This document shows, piece after piece, positions 1 to 8,558 of a stretch of 64,000 nt of DNA. Position numbers and translations under genes: made by a program. Source of the stretch: JAFGCL01 sp964423835. Lineage in GTDB: Bacteria > Chloroflexota > Dehalococcoidia > UBA2247 > RBG-13-53-26. The DNA is taken from the NCBI GenBank assembly GCA_964423835.1, contig CAYRGJ010000015.1, forward strand, positions 10,606 through 74,605. Reading direction: 5' to 3'. The notes beneath the pieces were generated by a model. That model saw only the letters and a program-made list of their open reading frames with translations, ran no database searches and was not told the DNA's origin. Each line of letters opens with the position of its first letter. The stretch's first letter is position 1.

Positions 1-1
1 G

Positions 2-907
2 CACAGCGAGAGGGTGGCCCGGTCTTTCGTCACCCCGGTATCGCTGCTGGCGTGGATCCTCACCCCTTTCACCGCCATCCTGGGCCGCATCGGCACCGCC
101 GTCAGCAAGCTCATCGGCGGCAAGCCCACCCAGAGGACCCTGGTGACCGAGGAGGAGATCCGCACCATGATCAACGTGGGAAAGGAGGAAGGGGTGGTGG
201 CCGAGGCCGAGGCCAGGATGCTGGACAAGGTGTTCCAGTTCGGCGACGACCCGGTCCGCGAGGCCATGCTCCCCCGCACGTCTGTGGTCTGGATCGAGAA
301 GGGCACCACCATGGCGGACTTCCTCAAGATCTACGCCGACACGCCGCACACCCGCTTCCCGGTCTACGAGGACAGCCCGGACAACACGGTGGGCGGCATC
401 TTCATCAAGGACGTGCTGCTAGCGCAGGCAAAGGGAGAGATCACCGACGAGTCCACCATCGACTCCATCACCCGGCCTGTCATCTTCGCCCCGGAGTCCA
501 AGCGCATCGGGGCCCTCTTCCGGGAGATGCAGTCCTCCAACAATCAGATGGCGGTGGTGGTCGATGAGTACGGCGGGATCGCCGGCGTGGTGACCCTCAG
601 AGAGCTGCTGTCGCAGCTGGTGGGCCGCTTCGGCGACGAGTTCGACCGGGAGCCCCAGGAGTTCCAGGCCATCGATGAGTACACCTACGAAATCGACGGC
701 AACATGCGGGTCGAAGAGGTGAACGAGGAGCTGGGGCTGAGCCTGCCCGGCGGGGACTACGAGACCATCGCCGGCCTGGTCCTCAACCGCCTGGGTCACG
801 TCCCCAGGGAAGGCGAGCAGTTCCGGTACCATGACCTGAAGTTCACCGTGAAGGAGATGCGCAATCTCAAGATAGAGAAGCTCCGCATCACCAGGGAGCG
901 CAAATGA
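2..907 (+). CDS. CBS-domain protein, CorC/HlyC family (5' partial)
   Basis: C-terminal 301 residues of a membrane-anchored CNNM/CorC-type protein; this family is linked to Mg/Co export and to proteins called hemolysin C. The frame is open to the window edge and residues before the GTG at 14 (HSER) fit the end of the family's transmembrane domain, so the GTG is an internal codon. Visible parts are a hydrophobic tail (about residues 5-35), two CBS motifs (about 85-140 and 150-205) and the CorC_HlyC transporter-associated domain (about 222-296). Only cytosolic regulatory parts are in the window. The function is family-level inference. No partner gene is visible upstream. Confidence 0.9.
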   Translation, partial: HSERVARSFVTPVSLLAWILTPFTAILGRIGTAVSKLIGGKPTQRTLVTEEEIRTMINVGKEEGVVAEAEARMLDKVFQFGDDPVREAMLPRTSVVWIEKGTTMADFLKIYADTPHTRFPVYEDSPDNTVGGIFIKDVLLAQAKGEITDESTIDSITRPVIFAPESKRIGALFREMQSSNNQMAVVVDEYGGIAGVVTLRELLSQLVGRFGDEFDREPQEFQAIDEYTYEIDGNMRVEEVNEELGLSLPGGDYETIAGLVLNRLGHVPREGEQFRYHDLKFTVKEMRNLKIEKLRITRERK

Positions 908-997
908 ACCCGCCGGCCACGGCGAGCGCCTGGCGGACCCCGCGCCTTCTGGCGCGTCCTGCCCGGGAGCGCGCCAGCCGGAGGAGGACAGGCCTGC

Positions 998-1912
998 ATG
1001 CCTGACATAACCGAGGTGGCGCCGGACATCTACCGCTTTGAGGCACCGGTGGCCGGGATGCCCAAGGTGCCCGTGACCTACCTCATCAATTTCGCCGGCG
1101 GCGCGCTGATCGAGCCAGGCCCGGCGGCCAGCGCGCCCTCCATCCGCCAGGCCATGGCCCAGCTGGGGATGAAGGGCCTGTCGCTCATCATCCCCACGCA
1201 CATTCACGTTGACCACGCCGGCGGCGCCGGGACGCTCTCGGAGATGTTCCCGGGCGCGGCGGTGGTAGTGCACCCCCGGGGAGCCAAGCACCTGGTCTCT
1301 CCCCAACGCCTGATCGAGAGCACCAGGCTGGTCTGGGGGCAGGACTTCGAGAGGCAGCTCGGCCCCATCCAGCCCGTGCCGGAGCCCCGCCTGCTGGTGG
1401 CCGGGGATGGGCAGATCGTTCCTCTGGGAGGCCGGGAGCTGCAGGTGATTCACGCCCTGGGGCACTCACCCAATCACATCGCGATACTGGACCGCCATAT
1501 CAACGGCCTCTTTTGCGGCGAAGCGCTGGGGCTGTCCACGTGCCGGCTCCCAGCCGTGGCGCCGTACAGCTCTGAGCAGGATATCTACGTCAGCACCATC
1601 GAGCGCCTGATGCGGCTGCAGCCGGACCTGCTGTTCTTCTCTCACGAAACGGTGGAGAGGGACGCCGGCCGCGCCATGTCCCGGGCGCTGGAGAGCGCCC
1701 GGGTCTACTCCGCCATGATCCTGGAGGCAGCGCGGCGAGGCGCTTCCCAGGAAGGGATCATGGAGCTGGTGACGGATGACGTCAACCGCCGCTTCGGCCA
1801 GCGGCCGGCCAGGGCGGACCTGGAGATCCTGGTGGGCGGGTACCTCATCTACTTCCAGAGCAAGGGCCAGCTGAGCCAGTTGCCCGGGAACAGCGACAGC
1901 TCCGCCGCGTGA
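998..1912 (+). CDS. MBL-fold metallo-hydrolase
   Basis: 304-residue soluble metallo-beta-lactamase-fold hydrolase of unknown substrate. The metal motif THIHVDH lies at residues 67-73, with a third histidine in GHSPNH (about 156) and a late histidine in FFSHETV. Where most family members have a metal-bridging aspartate (GDAL), this protein has glutamate (CGEALG, about 175). The C-terminal 60 residues are helical, as in glyoxalase II-like hydrolases. The ATG at 998 is preceded by GGAGGAGGACAGG about 8 bases upstream, an ideal ribosome-binding site. The gene stands alone, 90 bp after the CBS gene on the same strand. Confidence 0.88.
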   Translation: MPDITEVAPDIYRFEAPVAGMPKVPVTYLINFAGGALIEPGPAASAPSIRQAMAQLGMKGLSLIIPTHIHVDHAGGAGTLSEMFPGAAVVVHPRGAKHLVSPQRLIESTRLVWGQDFERQLGPIQPVPEPRLLVAGDGQIVPLGGRELQVIHALGHSPNHIAILDRHINGLFCGEALGLSTCRLPAVAPYSSEQDIYVSTIERLMRLQPDLLFFSHETVERDAGRAMSRALESARVYSAMILEAARRGASQEGIMELVTDDVNRRFGQRPARADLEILVGGYLIYFQSKGQLSQLPGNSDSSAA

Positions 1913-2031
1913 CCCATCCATCATAAGGGAGCGTCGGTGACGAATCCACGGAGCCTCGGACCTCCGGCTGGGAAAGATGCCTGCCGTCCCGCCGTAGAGC
2001 CGCGGCCCCGCCAGGCGGCCCGGGTGGCCGC

Positions 2032-2319
2032 TTACCCGCCCCTGCCCCGGCCCATGTTGGCCAGGCCGATGGCCAGGAAGAGCAGCCCGATGCCCAGCAG
2101 CGGCAGGGGGATCACCAGCGGCAGGTCCTGGCGCCAGAACGCCAGCGTCTCTATCAGCCCCACGGAGGCCATGACTGCGCCCATGATGAGGAACACCCGG
2201 TAGGACGGGCGCTTCCCCGATTTTGTCCGGTCCTTCTTCCACAGCAGCGCGGTCACCAGGATGGCCAGGCAGAAGAGCCCGGCCAGGACCACGGCCGATA
2301 CCAGGTAACGGGTTTCCAC
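2032..2319 (-). CDS. Small membrane protein, three predicted TM segments
   Basis: 95-residue protein read from a GTG at 2319. It has hydrophobic stretches at about 6-26, 41-60 and 67-86, separated by basic loops (WKKDRTKSGKR), and a Gly/Arg-rich tail. A longer frame runs upstream, but it is the shadow of the divergent hydrolase gene. The chosen GTG follows GGAGAGG by 12 bases, and a TATACT hexamer (2344-2349, minus strand) lies just upstream. I recognise no family. It could instead start at a TTG further upstream. The hydrophobic pattern differs sharply from the shadow region, which is the main argument that it is real. Confidence 0.5.
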   Translation of the reverse strand: METRYLVSAVVLAGLFCLAILVTALLWKKDRTKSGKRPSYRVFLIMGAVMASVGLIETLAFWRQDLPLVIPLPLLGIGLLFLAIGLANMGRGRGG

Positions 2320-2400
2320 AGCTCGTACCGCCCTCTCCAGGGTAGTATACTTCAATCCGAAGTCCCGGCGCCTGCGGCGCCGGGCCACGGAGGTGCCGCC

Positions 2401-3189
2401 ATCCCGTACGCCCCTGTCGGCGACCTGCAGGTCTACTACGAGGTCCACGGCGAAGGCCGGCCGCTGCTGCTCATAGCCGGGCTGGGGAATGACCTCAGCG
2501 TCTGGTCCCGCCAGCTCCCCGGGCTGTCCCGCCGCTACCGCGTTGTCGCCTTCGACAACCGTGGCTCGGGGCGGACGGCAGCCCCGGACGGGCCCCTCAC
2601 CATCCGGATGATGGCCCGCGACGCCGCCGGCCTGCTCGACGCCCTGGGCCTGGACCGGGCCCACGTCCTGGGGGTCTCCATGGGCGGGTACATTGCGCAG
2701 GAGCTGGCGCTGGCCTGGCCCGCCCGGGTGGCCGGCCTGGTGCTGGCCACAACCAGCGTGGGGCCCTACCTGCTGAAGACGTCCATCCTGGAGGAGTGGC
2801 TCCGCGGCGCTGTCCCCGGCCTGGCGCCTGAGAGCCTCTTCCAGATCATGATCCCCTTCATGTTCAACGACCGGTACTTCGAGCAGCCCGGGGTGCTGGA
2901 GATGTTCCTGGCCGCCATCGCCCCCCATGCGGCCGCCCCGCCCCACGTCCTGGCCCGGCAGATGACCGCCTGCGTGGAGCATGACGCCCGCGACCGTATC
3001 GGCCTCATTGCCTCGCCGACCCTGGTCCTGGCCGGCCGGGAAGACAGCTTCGTGCCCTTCTCCCTGTCCGAGGAGCTGGCCGGCCGCATCCCGGGGGCCA
3101 GGCTTCAGGTGCTGGAAGGCGGCGGCCACGGCTTCACCCCGGCCACCGCTGACGAGTTCAACCGGGCCGTCCTCGAGTTCCTCGGCTAG
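2401..3189 (+). CDS. Alpha/beta hydrolase, apparent ATC start
   Basis: 262-residue alpha/beta hydrolase. Homology-like sequence begins at codon 2401, reading IPYAPVGDLQVYYEVHG, the usual N-terminus of such hydrolases. It continues through the oxyanion region (IAGLGND), FDNRGSG and the nucleophile elbow GVSMGG (Ser about 93), then the acid in GREDSF and the histidine in GGGHGF. No ATG, GTG, TTG or CTG lies in frame between about 2320 and 2401. A perfect GGAGGT sits seven bases before the ATC at 2401, so translation probably starts there. The first in-frame ATG (2608) would remove the N-terminal third of the fold. The 3' end overlaps the convergent regulator by 32 bp. Substrate unknown. Confidence 0.8.
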   Translation: MPYAPVGDLQVYYEVHGEGRPLLLIAGLGNDLSVWSRQLPGLSRRYRVVAFDNRGSGRTAAPDGPLTIRMMARDAAGLLDALGLDRAHVLGVSMGGYIAQELALAWPARVAGLVLATTSVGPYLLKTSILEEWLRGAVPGLAPESLFQIMIPFMFNDRYFEQPGVLEMFLAAIAPHAAAPPHVLARQMTACVEHDARDRIGLIASPTLVLAGREDSFVPFSLSEELAGRIPGARLQVLEGGGHGFTPATADEFNRAVLEFLG

Positions 3190-3952
3190 ACCTGCCGACC
3201 TGCCTGACGGGCCTGGCCTCGATGTACCCCCTGTACCCCAGGGGCACCAGTTGGAATCTGGGCCCGTCCCTGTCCGCCCACTTGAAGCCGTATATCTCGG
3301 GCTTGTAGCTCTTCATCACGTCCCAGATCTCTCCTATGGCCGACTCGAACTCCTCGTCCTCGAAGGGCGGTCCCTGGAACACCATCATCTGGCACGGGGG
3401 CAGGTCTACGAGGTCGAACCCCTCCGGCACCGCGCCCGCGTAGTCGGCCGGGACCTCCACCCCCTGGGCATATGCCGACGTCCCGGGCCGGCGCAGGTTC
3501 CTCGGGAGCCACATGCCGATGGGCTCGTACAGGGCCTCCTTGACTGCCGAAAGGACATCCCACACGTCGCAGCCCACCTCTTCGCAGTACTCGAAGTAGT
3601 GGGTCGCTTTCACCCCGCGCTTCAGAATGAGCTTCCTGGCCGGCCGTTCCACCACCTGCACAAAAACCGTCTTCGTCTTGGCCTTTCTGGGCATGTTCTG
3701 ACCTCCGTTCTGCAGCTTGAGGTAGTAATCCTGGACACGGGCGGGCATAAAGAGCGGCGCCGCGGGCGCGGTCCGGCAGTAGTCCCTCGGGGTCATGCCG
3801 AACTGCCTGGAGAATGCCCGCGTGAAGCCTTCATGCGAGCCGAAGACGAAGTCAAACGCCACGTCGACCACTTTGTCCCCGCCTCTCAGCCTGACGGCTG
3901 CCTGCGAGAGCCGCGCCGCCCTGATGTACTCGAACGGCGTCTGGCCGGTCAT
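3158..3952 (-). CDS. AraC-type HTH plus GyrI-like domain regulator, 5' end damaged
   Basis: 264 residues from the ATG at 3952. The N-terminal part is the second half of an AraC DNA-binding domain (MTGQTPFEYIRAARLS, then FGSHEGFTRAFSRQFG). The C-terminal ~170 residues form a GyrI/SOUL-like small-molecule domain, typical of drug- or stress-responsive activators. Recognisable AraC sequence (AAGYSPWHSARLFKE) continues upstream of the ATG in the same open frame to about 3997. The preceding helix expected in the family is not in this frame; a plausible remnant (QVKKMMLARR) is in the +1 frame. The gene is therefore either 5'-truncated or frameshifted next to the response-regulator stop. The C-terminus overlaps the convergent hydrolase gene by 32 bp. 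Confidence 0.7.
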   Translation of the reverse strand: MTGQTPFEYIRAARLSQAAVRLRGGDKVVDVAFDFVFGSHEGFTRAFSRQFGMTPRDYCRTAPAAPLFMPARVQDYYLKLQNGGQNMPRKAKTKTVFVQVVERPARKLILKRGVKATHYFEYCEEVGCDVWDVLSAVKEALYEPIGMWLPRNLRRPGTSAYAQGVEVPADYAGAVPEGFDLVDLPPCQMMVFQGPPFEDEEFESAIGEIWDVMKSYKPEIYGFKWADRDGPRFQLVPLGYRGYIEARPVRQVGRSSRGTRGRPG

Positions 3953-4053
3953 CTCCTTGAAGAGCCTGGCGGAGTGCCACGGGGAGTACCCCGCCGCATA
4001 CGCCGGGCCAGCATCATCTTCTTGACCTGGATTGCGGCTGATACCGCGCAGGC

Positions 4054-4737
4054 TCAGTCAACCGGACCGGACGGCTCGCCCGCCCCGGCCGCCGGCGCGG
4101 CCGCCCCGACCAGCTTGTTGTCGTAGGCGAAGCGGCAGATGTCCGCATCGCTGCGGAGGCACAGCTTCTGCATGAGGCGGGAGCGGTAGGTTTCGATGGT
4201 CTTGGTGGACAGACCCAGCTCGGCCGATATCTTGCTCGACTTGTAGCCCCGGGCGATGAGGCAGAGCACCTGGAGCTCGCGGTTGGACAGTGACCCCACG
4301 GGGGTCTTGTCTGAACGATCAGCCAGCAGCTGCAGGTCGACCGCGTTCTCTCCCTGGTCCGAGAGGTATCTCTTCCCCAACCTGACGGTGCGGACGGCAC
4401 GGTGCAGCTCCGCCGTGCAGTTGCCCTTGGTGATGTAGCCCAGGGCCCCCGCCTTCAGAGTCCGGACCGCGAACTGCTCTTCCGGGTACACGGTGAGCAT
4501 CAGTATCCGGGCGCCGGGGTCGATGGACAGGATCCGCCTGATGGTCTCCAGGCCGTCGCAAACCGGCATGGCGATGTCCAGCACAGCCACGTCGGGATGG
4601 ACCCGCTGGTACTCGCGCTCCGCGCACAGGCCGTCCGCGGCCTCAGCCACCACCTGGATCTCGGGATCCTCCTCCAGGAGCCTCTTCAGGCCCTGCCTCA
4701 CCAGGGCGTGGTCATCCGCTATCAGCACGTTGATCAT
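4054..4737 (-). CDS. NarL/FixJ-type response regulator
   Basis: 227 residues. The receiver domain (about 1-120) has acidic pocket D8-D9, phospho-acceptor D54 in VLDIAMP and K104. The C-terminal LuxR-type HTH is at about 149-195 (LSNRELQVLCLIARGY, then STKTIETYRSRL). The start ATG overlaps the stop of the upstream histidine kinase in an ATGA junction, so the pair is translationally coupled and is expected to be a cognate two-component system acting as a DNA-binding activator. The tail after the HTH is Ala/Pro-rich. The target genes are unknown; the adjacent AraC-type remnant downstream is a candidate only by position. Confidence 0.93.
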   Translation of the reverse strand: MINVLIADDHALVRQGLKRLLEEDPEIQVVAEAADGLCAEREYQRVHPDVAVLDIAMPVCDGLETIRRILSIDPGARILMLTVYPEEQFAVRTLKAGALGYITKGNCTAELHRAVRTVRLGKRYLSDQGENAVDLQLLADRSDKTPVGSLSNRELQVLCLIARGYKSSKISAELGLSTKTIETYRSRLMQKLCLRSDADICRFAYDNKLVGAAAPAAGAGEPSGPVD

Positions 4738-5879
4738 GCCCGCGGCACCGATGTCCTCCGGGGGGCATTCGCCGGCGCGTCCGTGGAGGGCAGCTGGACC
4801 ACGATCTGCGTGCCCCGACCCGATCCGCTCATCACATTCAGCACGCCGCCGGCCAGCCTGGCCCGCTCGTGCATGCCCAGGAAGCCCAGGGTGGATTTGC
4901 CCGACAGCAGGCCGGTGCTGATGCCCACGCCGTCGTCAGCCACGGTCAGCACCACCCAGTCCCCGTCCTTCTCCAGCTTCACCTCGACCTGGGAGGCCCC
5001 GGCGTGCCGCCAGACGTTGGTCAGCGCCTCCTGCAGGATACGGTAGGCCGCCGTGGCAGTCGACTTGGGCATGGCGATATCGCCTATCGGCGTGTCCACG
5101 GGGCATGAGAGCCCGGTGCGCCGCTCGAAGTCCTCCGCGCACCACTCGACGGCCCGCACCAGGCCGAGGCCGTCCAGTATGCCCGGCCCGATGCTGGCGG
5201 CGATCCGGCTGGACGCGGTCTTCAGCCGGTCAGCTATGTCGGCGATCTCCATCGCCTTCTCCTGCAGCTGTGTGGCGCCGGCCAGGCCGTTGGCCAGGGT
5301 CCGGGCCTGCATCTTGAGGAAGACCAGGTCCTGCCCCAGCTCATCGTGGAGGTCCCGGGCGAACCGGGCCCGCTCCGTTTCCTGGATCTCCAGCATCCGC
5401 TGCGTCAGTAGCCGCAGCTGGGCCTCTGACCGTCTGAGGCCTTCCTCGGACCGCTTGCGCTTCGGCTGGGAGTAGTCCCGGGCGACGCACACCATCCCGC
5501 TGGGGCTGCCATCATGCCCGTACATCAGGCTCACCGTGGTCAACACCGGAACCACCCCGCCGTCCCGGCGGATGAACTCCATCTCGAGGGCCCAGGACCG
5601 AGAGGCATCGCGCGGGTGCCTGCGGGCGTACTGGAGTATCTCCGGGAACACCTGCTGGCAAAGGGCCAGGGTCCGCGGGGTGATAAGCCGTCCCGTCCGC
5701 CAGTCGGGGTCCTTCCCAGTGTATCCCAGGAGCCGCCACGCGGAGGCCGTCAGGCTTATGACGTTGAAATCCATGTCCATGATCCAGACGAAATCGGTGT
5801 CGCCTTCCGCCAGGATGCGGTAGCGCTGCGGCAGGGAAGGCGAACGGCGATCCCCGGCTTCCACGACTTCGTCCATCAT
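4734..5879 (-). CDS. Cytosolic PAS sensor histidine kinase (HisKA_3)
   Basis: 381 residues from the ATG at 5879. One PAS domain (about 20-140: ILAEGDTDFVWIMDMD) is followed by a coiled linker, a HisKA_3 dimerisation helix with the phospho-histidine in RDLHDELGQD, and a HATPase_c domain (ADDGVGIS, GFLGMHERA). There is no transmembrane segment, so it senses a cytosolic signal. An open frame extends to 5984, but a strong promoter (TTGACG, 17 bp, TATCAT; 5928-5956) lies inside that extension. The double ATG at 5879/5876 is therefore the better start. It overlaps the response regulator by 4 bp and is divergent from the DEAD-box helicase. Confidence 0.88.
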   Translation of the reverse strand: MMDEVVEAGDRRSPSLPQRYRILAEGDTDFVWIMDMDFNVISLTASAWRLLGYTGKDPDWRTGRLITPRTLALCQQVFPEILQYARRHPRDASRSWALEMEFIRRDGGVVPVLTTVSLMYGHDGSPSGMVCVARDYSQPKRKRSEEGLRRSEAQLRLLTQRMLEIQETERARFARDLHDELGQDLVFLKMQARTLANGLAGATQLQEKAMEIADIADRLKTASSRIAASIGPGILDGLGLVRAVEWCAEDFERRTGLSCPVDTPIGDIAMPKSTATAAYRILQEALTNVWRHAGASQVEVKLEKDGDWVVLTVADDGVGISTGLLSGKSTLGFLGMHERARLAGGVLNVMSGSGRGTQIVVQLPSTDAPANAPRRTSVPRA

Positions 5880-5927
5880 GGCCCCAACAGGCGGGCGGCA
5901 GGGCGCTCCCAGACGGCCCGCGCCCAG

Positions 5928-5956
5928 ATGATAGACCCGTGCGTATGTTACGTCAA
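5928..5956 (-). promoter_or_regulatory. Sigma-70-type promoter of the histidine kinase operon
   Basis: On the minus strand: TTGACG (5951-5956), 17-bp spacer, TATCAT (5928-5933). This is 5/6 and 5/6 to consensus at ideal spacing. The expected transcription start is near 5921, about 40 bases before the ATG at 5879. This argues against the longer open frame starting at 5984. Confidence 0.65.
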
Positions 5957-5977
5957 CTTCTCCAGGACTAATCGCGC

Positions 5978-6006
5978 TTGACATTTTTCCTGAAGCGGCG
6001 TAAGGT
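5978..6006 (+). promoter_or_regulatory. Candidate promoter of the DEAD-box helicase
   Basis: Perfect TTGACA (5978-5983), 17-bp spacer, weak -10 TAAGGT (6001-6006). The start near 6013 would give a leader of about 110 bases before the GTG at 6123. The -35 box abuts the kinase promoter on the other strand, so the two divergent promoters are almost back to back. Confidence 0.4.
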
Positions 6007-6122
6007 ATGGACCAGTAGCATTATGTCACATCAAATCATTTCAGCAGTCACCGCCCGTGTCACCGTCTGATCCCGCCGCGATCTCCTTGACATCCGCCGG
6101 GCTTCTGAAGACAAGGAGAATC

Positions 6123-7357
<1,235 letters not shown>

Positions 7358-7379
<22 letters not shown>

Positions 7380-7528
7380 AAGCCTTCTGCCACCGCGGAG
7401 GCTTGAGACTTCTGCCGGCATCGGGCCAGAGGCTTCTGCCGGCATCGGGCCAGAGGCTTCTGCCGGCATCGGGCCAGAGGCTTCTGCCGGCATCGGGCCA
7501 GAAGCTTATGCCGCCATCGGGCCGGAAG
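7358..7528 (+). repeat. Tandem array A, anchored on the helicase stop codon
   Basis: Seven head-to-tail units starting with CTTCTGCC or CTTCTACC. The first unit (7358-7383, 26 bp) contains the last codons and TAG of the helicase. The second (7384-7408, 25 bp) keeps the ACCGCGGAGGCT core. Then come four near-identical 24-bp units (7409-7432, 7433-7456, 7457-7480, 7481-7504), the first three of them identical, and a diverged 24-bp unit (7505-7528). The later units replace the core with GGCATCGGGCCAGAGG. Confidence 0.85.
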
Positions 7529-7596
7529 TCCCCCCGTCAGGCAGCCAGCCCCCGGAGCTCGTCAGCCGGCATCCGAAGCCGTCCTCTCCCGTCCCG

Positions 7597-7605
7597 TGGT
7601 ATGAT
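7597..7605 (+). promoter_or_regulatory. Extended -10 promoter of the dtxR-feoB operon
   Basis: TGG followed by TATGAT (7600-7605) matches the extended -10 form TGnTATAAT with one mismatch. No good -35 is present. The expected start near 7612 falls inside the palindromic operator that begins at 7605, which fits direct repression. Confidence 0.55.
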
Positions 7606-7633
7606 TAGGGTGGCTTAATTTAAGTCGCCTTAA
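7605..7633 (+). promoter_or_regulatory. Palindromic DtxR-type operator
   Basis: 29-bp interrupted palindrome centred on 7619. The left half is TTAGGGTGGCTTAA and the right half TTAAGTCGCCTTAA, with 11 of 14 positions symmetric. The A/T-rich ends plus GG/CC steps resemble DtxR/IdeR boxes. It overlaps the promoter start and lies 20 bp before the start codon of the DtxR-family gene, so autoregulation by metal-bound repressor is the simplest reading. Confidence 0.65.
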
Positions 7634-7652
7634 GCGACGGCGGGAGGAAGGC

Positions 7653-8558
7653 ATGAAGGGCGAACGCACCGAAGAGTACCTGGAGGCCATCTCCAAGAGG
7701 CAGCGGACGGAATCCCCCGTCACCAACTCATCACTCGCAGAAGACCTGGGGGTATCGCTGCCCGCCGTAACGGACATGATGCGGCGGCTGTCGGCCATGG
7801 GCCTCATAGACTACCAGCCCAACAAGGGCGCCATCCTCACTCCGGAGGGCCGCCGGGCGGCCATGACCACCATCCGGCGGCACCGCCTGTGGGAGCGCTT
7901 TCTGACCGATATCATGGGCCTGAAATGGGACAGGGTGCACGACGAGGCCTGCCGCCTGGAGCACGCCACATCGCCCGAGACCGAGGAGAGGCTGGCTTCC
8001 ATGATAGGCCAGGCCCGGACCTGCCCCCACGGGCACCCCATCCCGGACCGCGACGGCCACCTGGCGGAGCACCGGCTGCGGAGCCTCTCGGATTTCGCCC
8101 CGGGGCAGTCGGTCTGCATCTCCGCCATAGGCAGGGAGGACCCCCTCCTGCTGCGGCGAGTGGAGAAGTGGGGCCTGAAGCCGGGGACTGTGGCCCGCAT
8201 TGAAGAGAAGGGGACGGACGGGTCCGTGGCGCTGAAGCTGGAACGCGGCCGCGTGGTCCTCGACCGGGATATCGCGGCGGACCTTCTGGCCAGGCTGCAG
8301 AAGAAGGGGCCCGCGGCCGCCGGCGATGAGCCGGTCCCCCTCAGCGGCCTCAAAGCAGGGGAAACGGCGCAGGTGAAGTCCTATTCCGGCGGAAAGGCGA
8401 TGCTGGGGCGATGCCTGTCGATGGGCTTCACCCCCGGCAGCACGGTCAGGATGCTGGAGAACTATGGCAGGGGGCCGGTGCTGGTGAACGTCTGCGACTC
8501 TGAGGTAGCGCTGGGGAGGGAGATAGCCGGCAAGATCATGGTGACGAAACGGGTCTGA
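7653..8558 (+). CDS. DtxR-family metal-dependent repressor fused to two FeoA-like domains
   Basis: 301 residues. A winged HTH (about 1-65, LAEDLGVSLPAVTDMMRRL) and the DtxR dimerisation/metal domain (about 70-140, with HRLWERF, EACRLEH and CPHGHPIP) are followed by two SH3-like FeoA modules, about 148-215 (FAPGQSVCISAIG) and 228-301 (LKAGETAQVKSYSGG). Ordinary DtxR proteins carry at most one SH3-like domain; the last module looks like a complete FeoA. The gene thus combines iron sensing with the FeoA partner of FeoB. GGGAGGAAG precedes the ATG by a few bases, and its TGA overlaps the feoB start (TGATG), so the two are translationally coupled. Iron rather than manganese is inferred from feoB. 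Confidence 0.9.
   Translation: MKGERTEEYLEAISKRQRTESPVTNSSLAEDLGVSLPAVTDMMRRLSAMGLIDYQPNKGAILTPEGRRAAMTTIRRHRLWERFLTDIMGLKWDRVHDEACRLEHATSPETEERLASMIGQARTCPHGHPIPDRDGHLAEHRLRSLSDFAPGQSVCISAIGREDPLLLRRVEKWGLKPGTVARIEEKGTDGSVALKLERGRVVLDRDIAADLLARLQKKGPAAAGDEPVPLSGLKAGETAQVKSYSGGKAMLGRCLSMGFTPGSTVRMLENYGRGPVLVNVCDSEVALGREIAGKIMVTKRV

Noticed and set aside
7384..7528. Protein-coding repeat (PAEASGPM or LLPASGQR octapeptides)
   Set aside because: The array lies outside any gene; the open frames arise only because 24 is a multiple of three.
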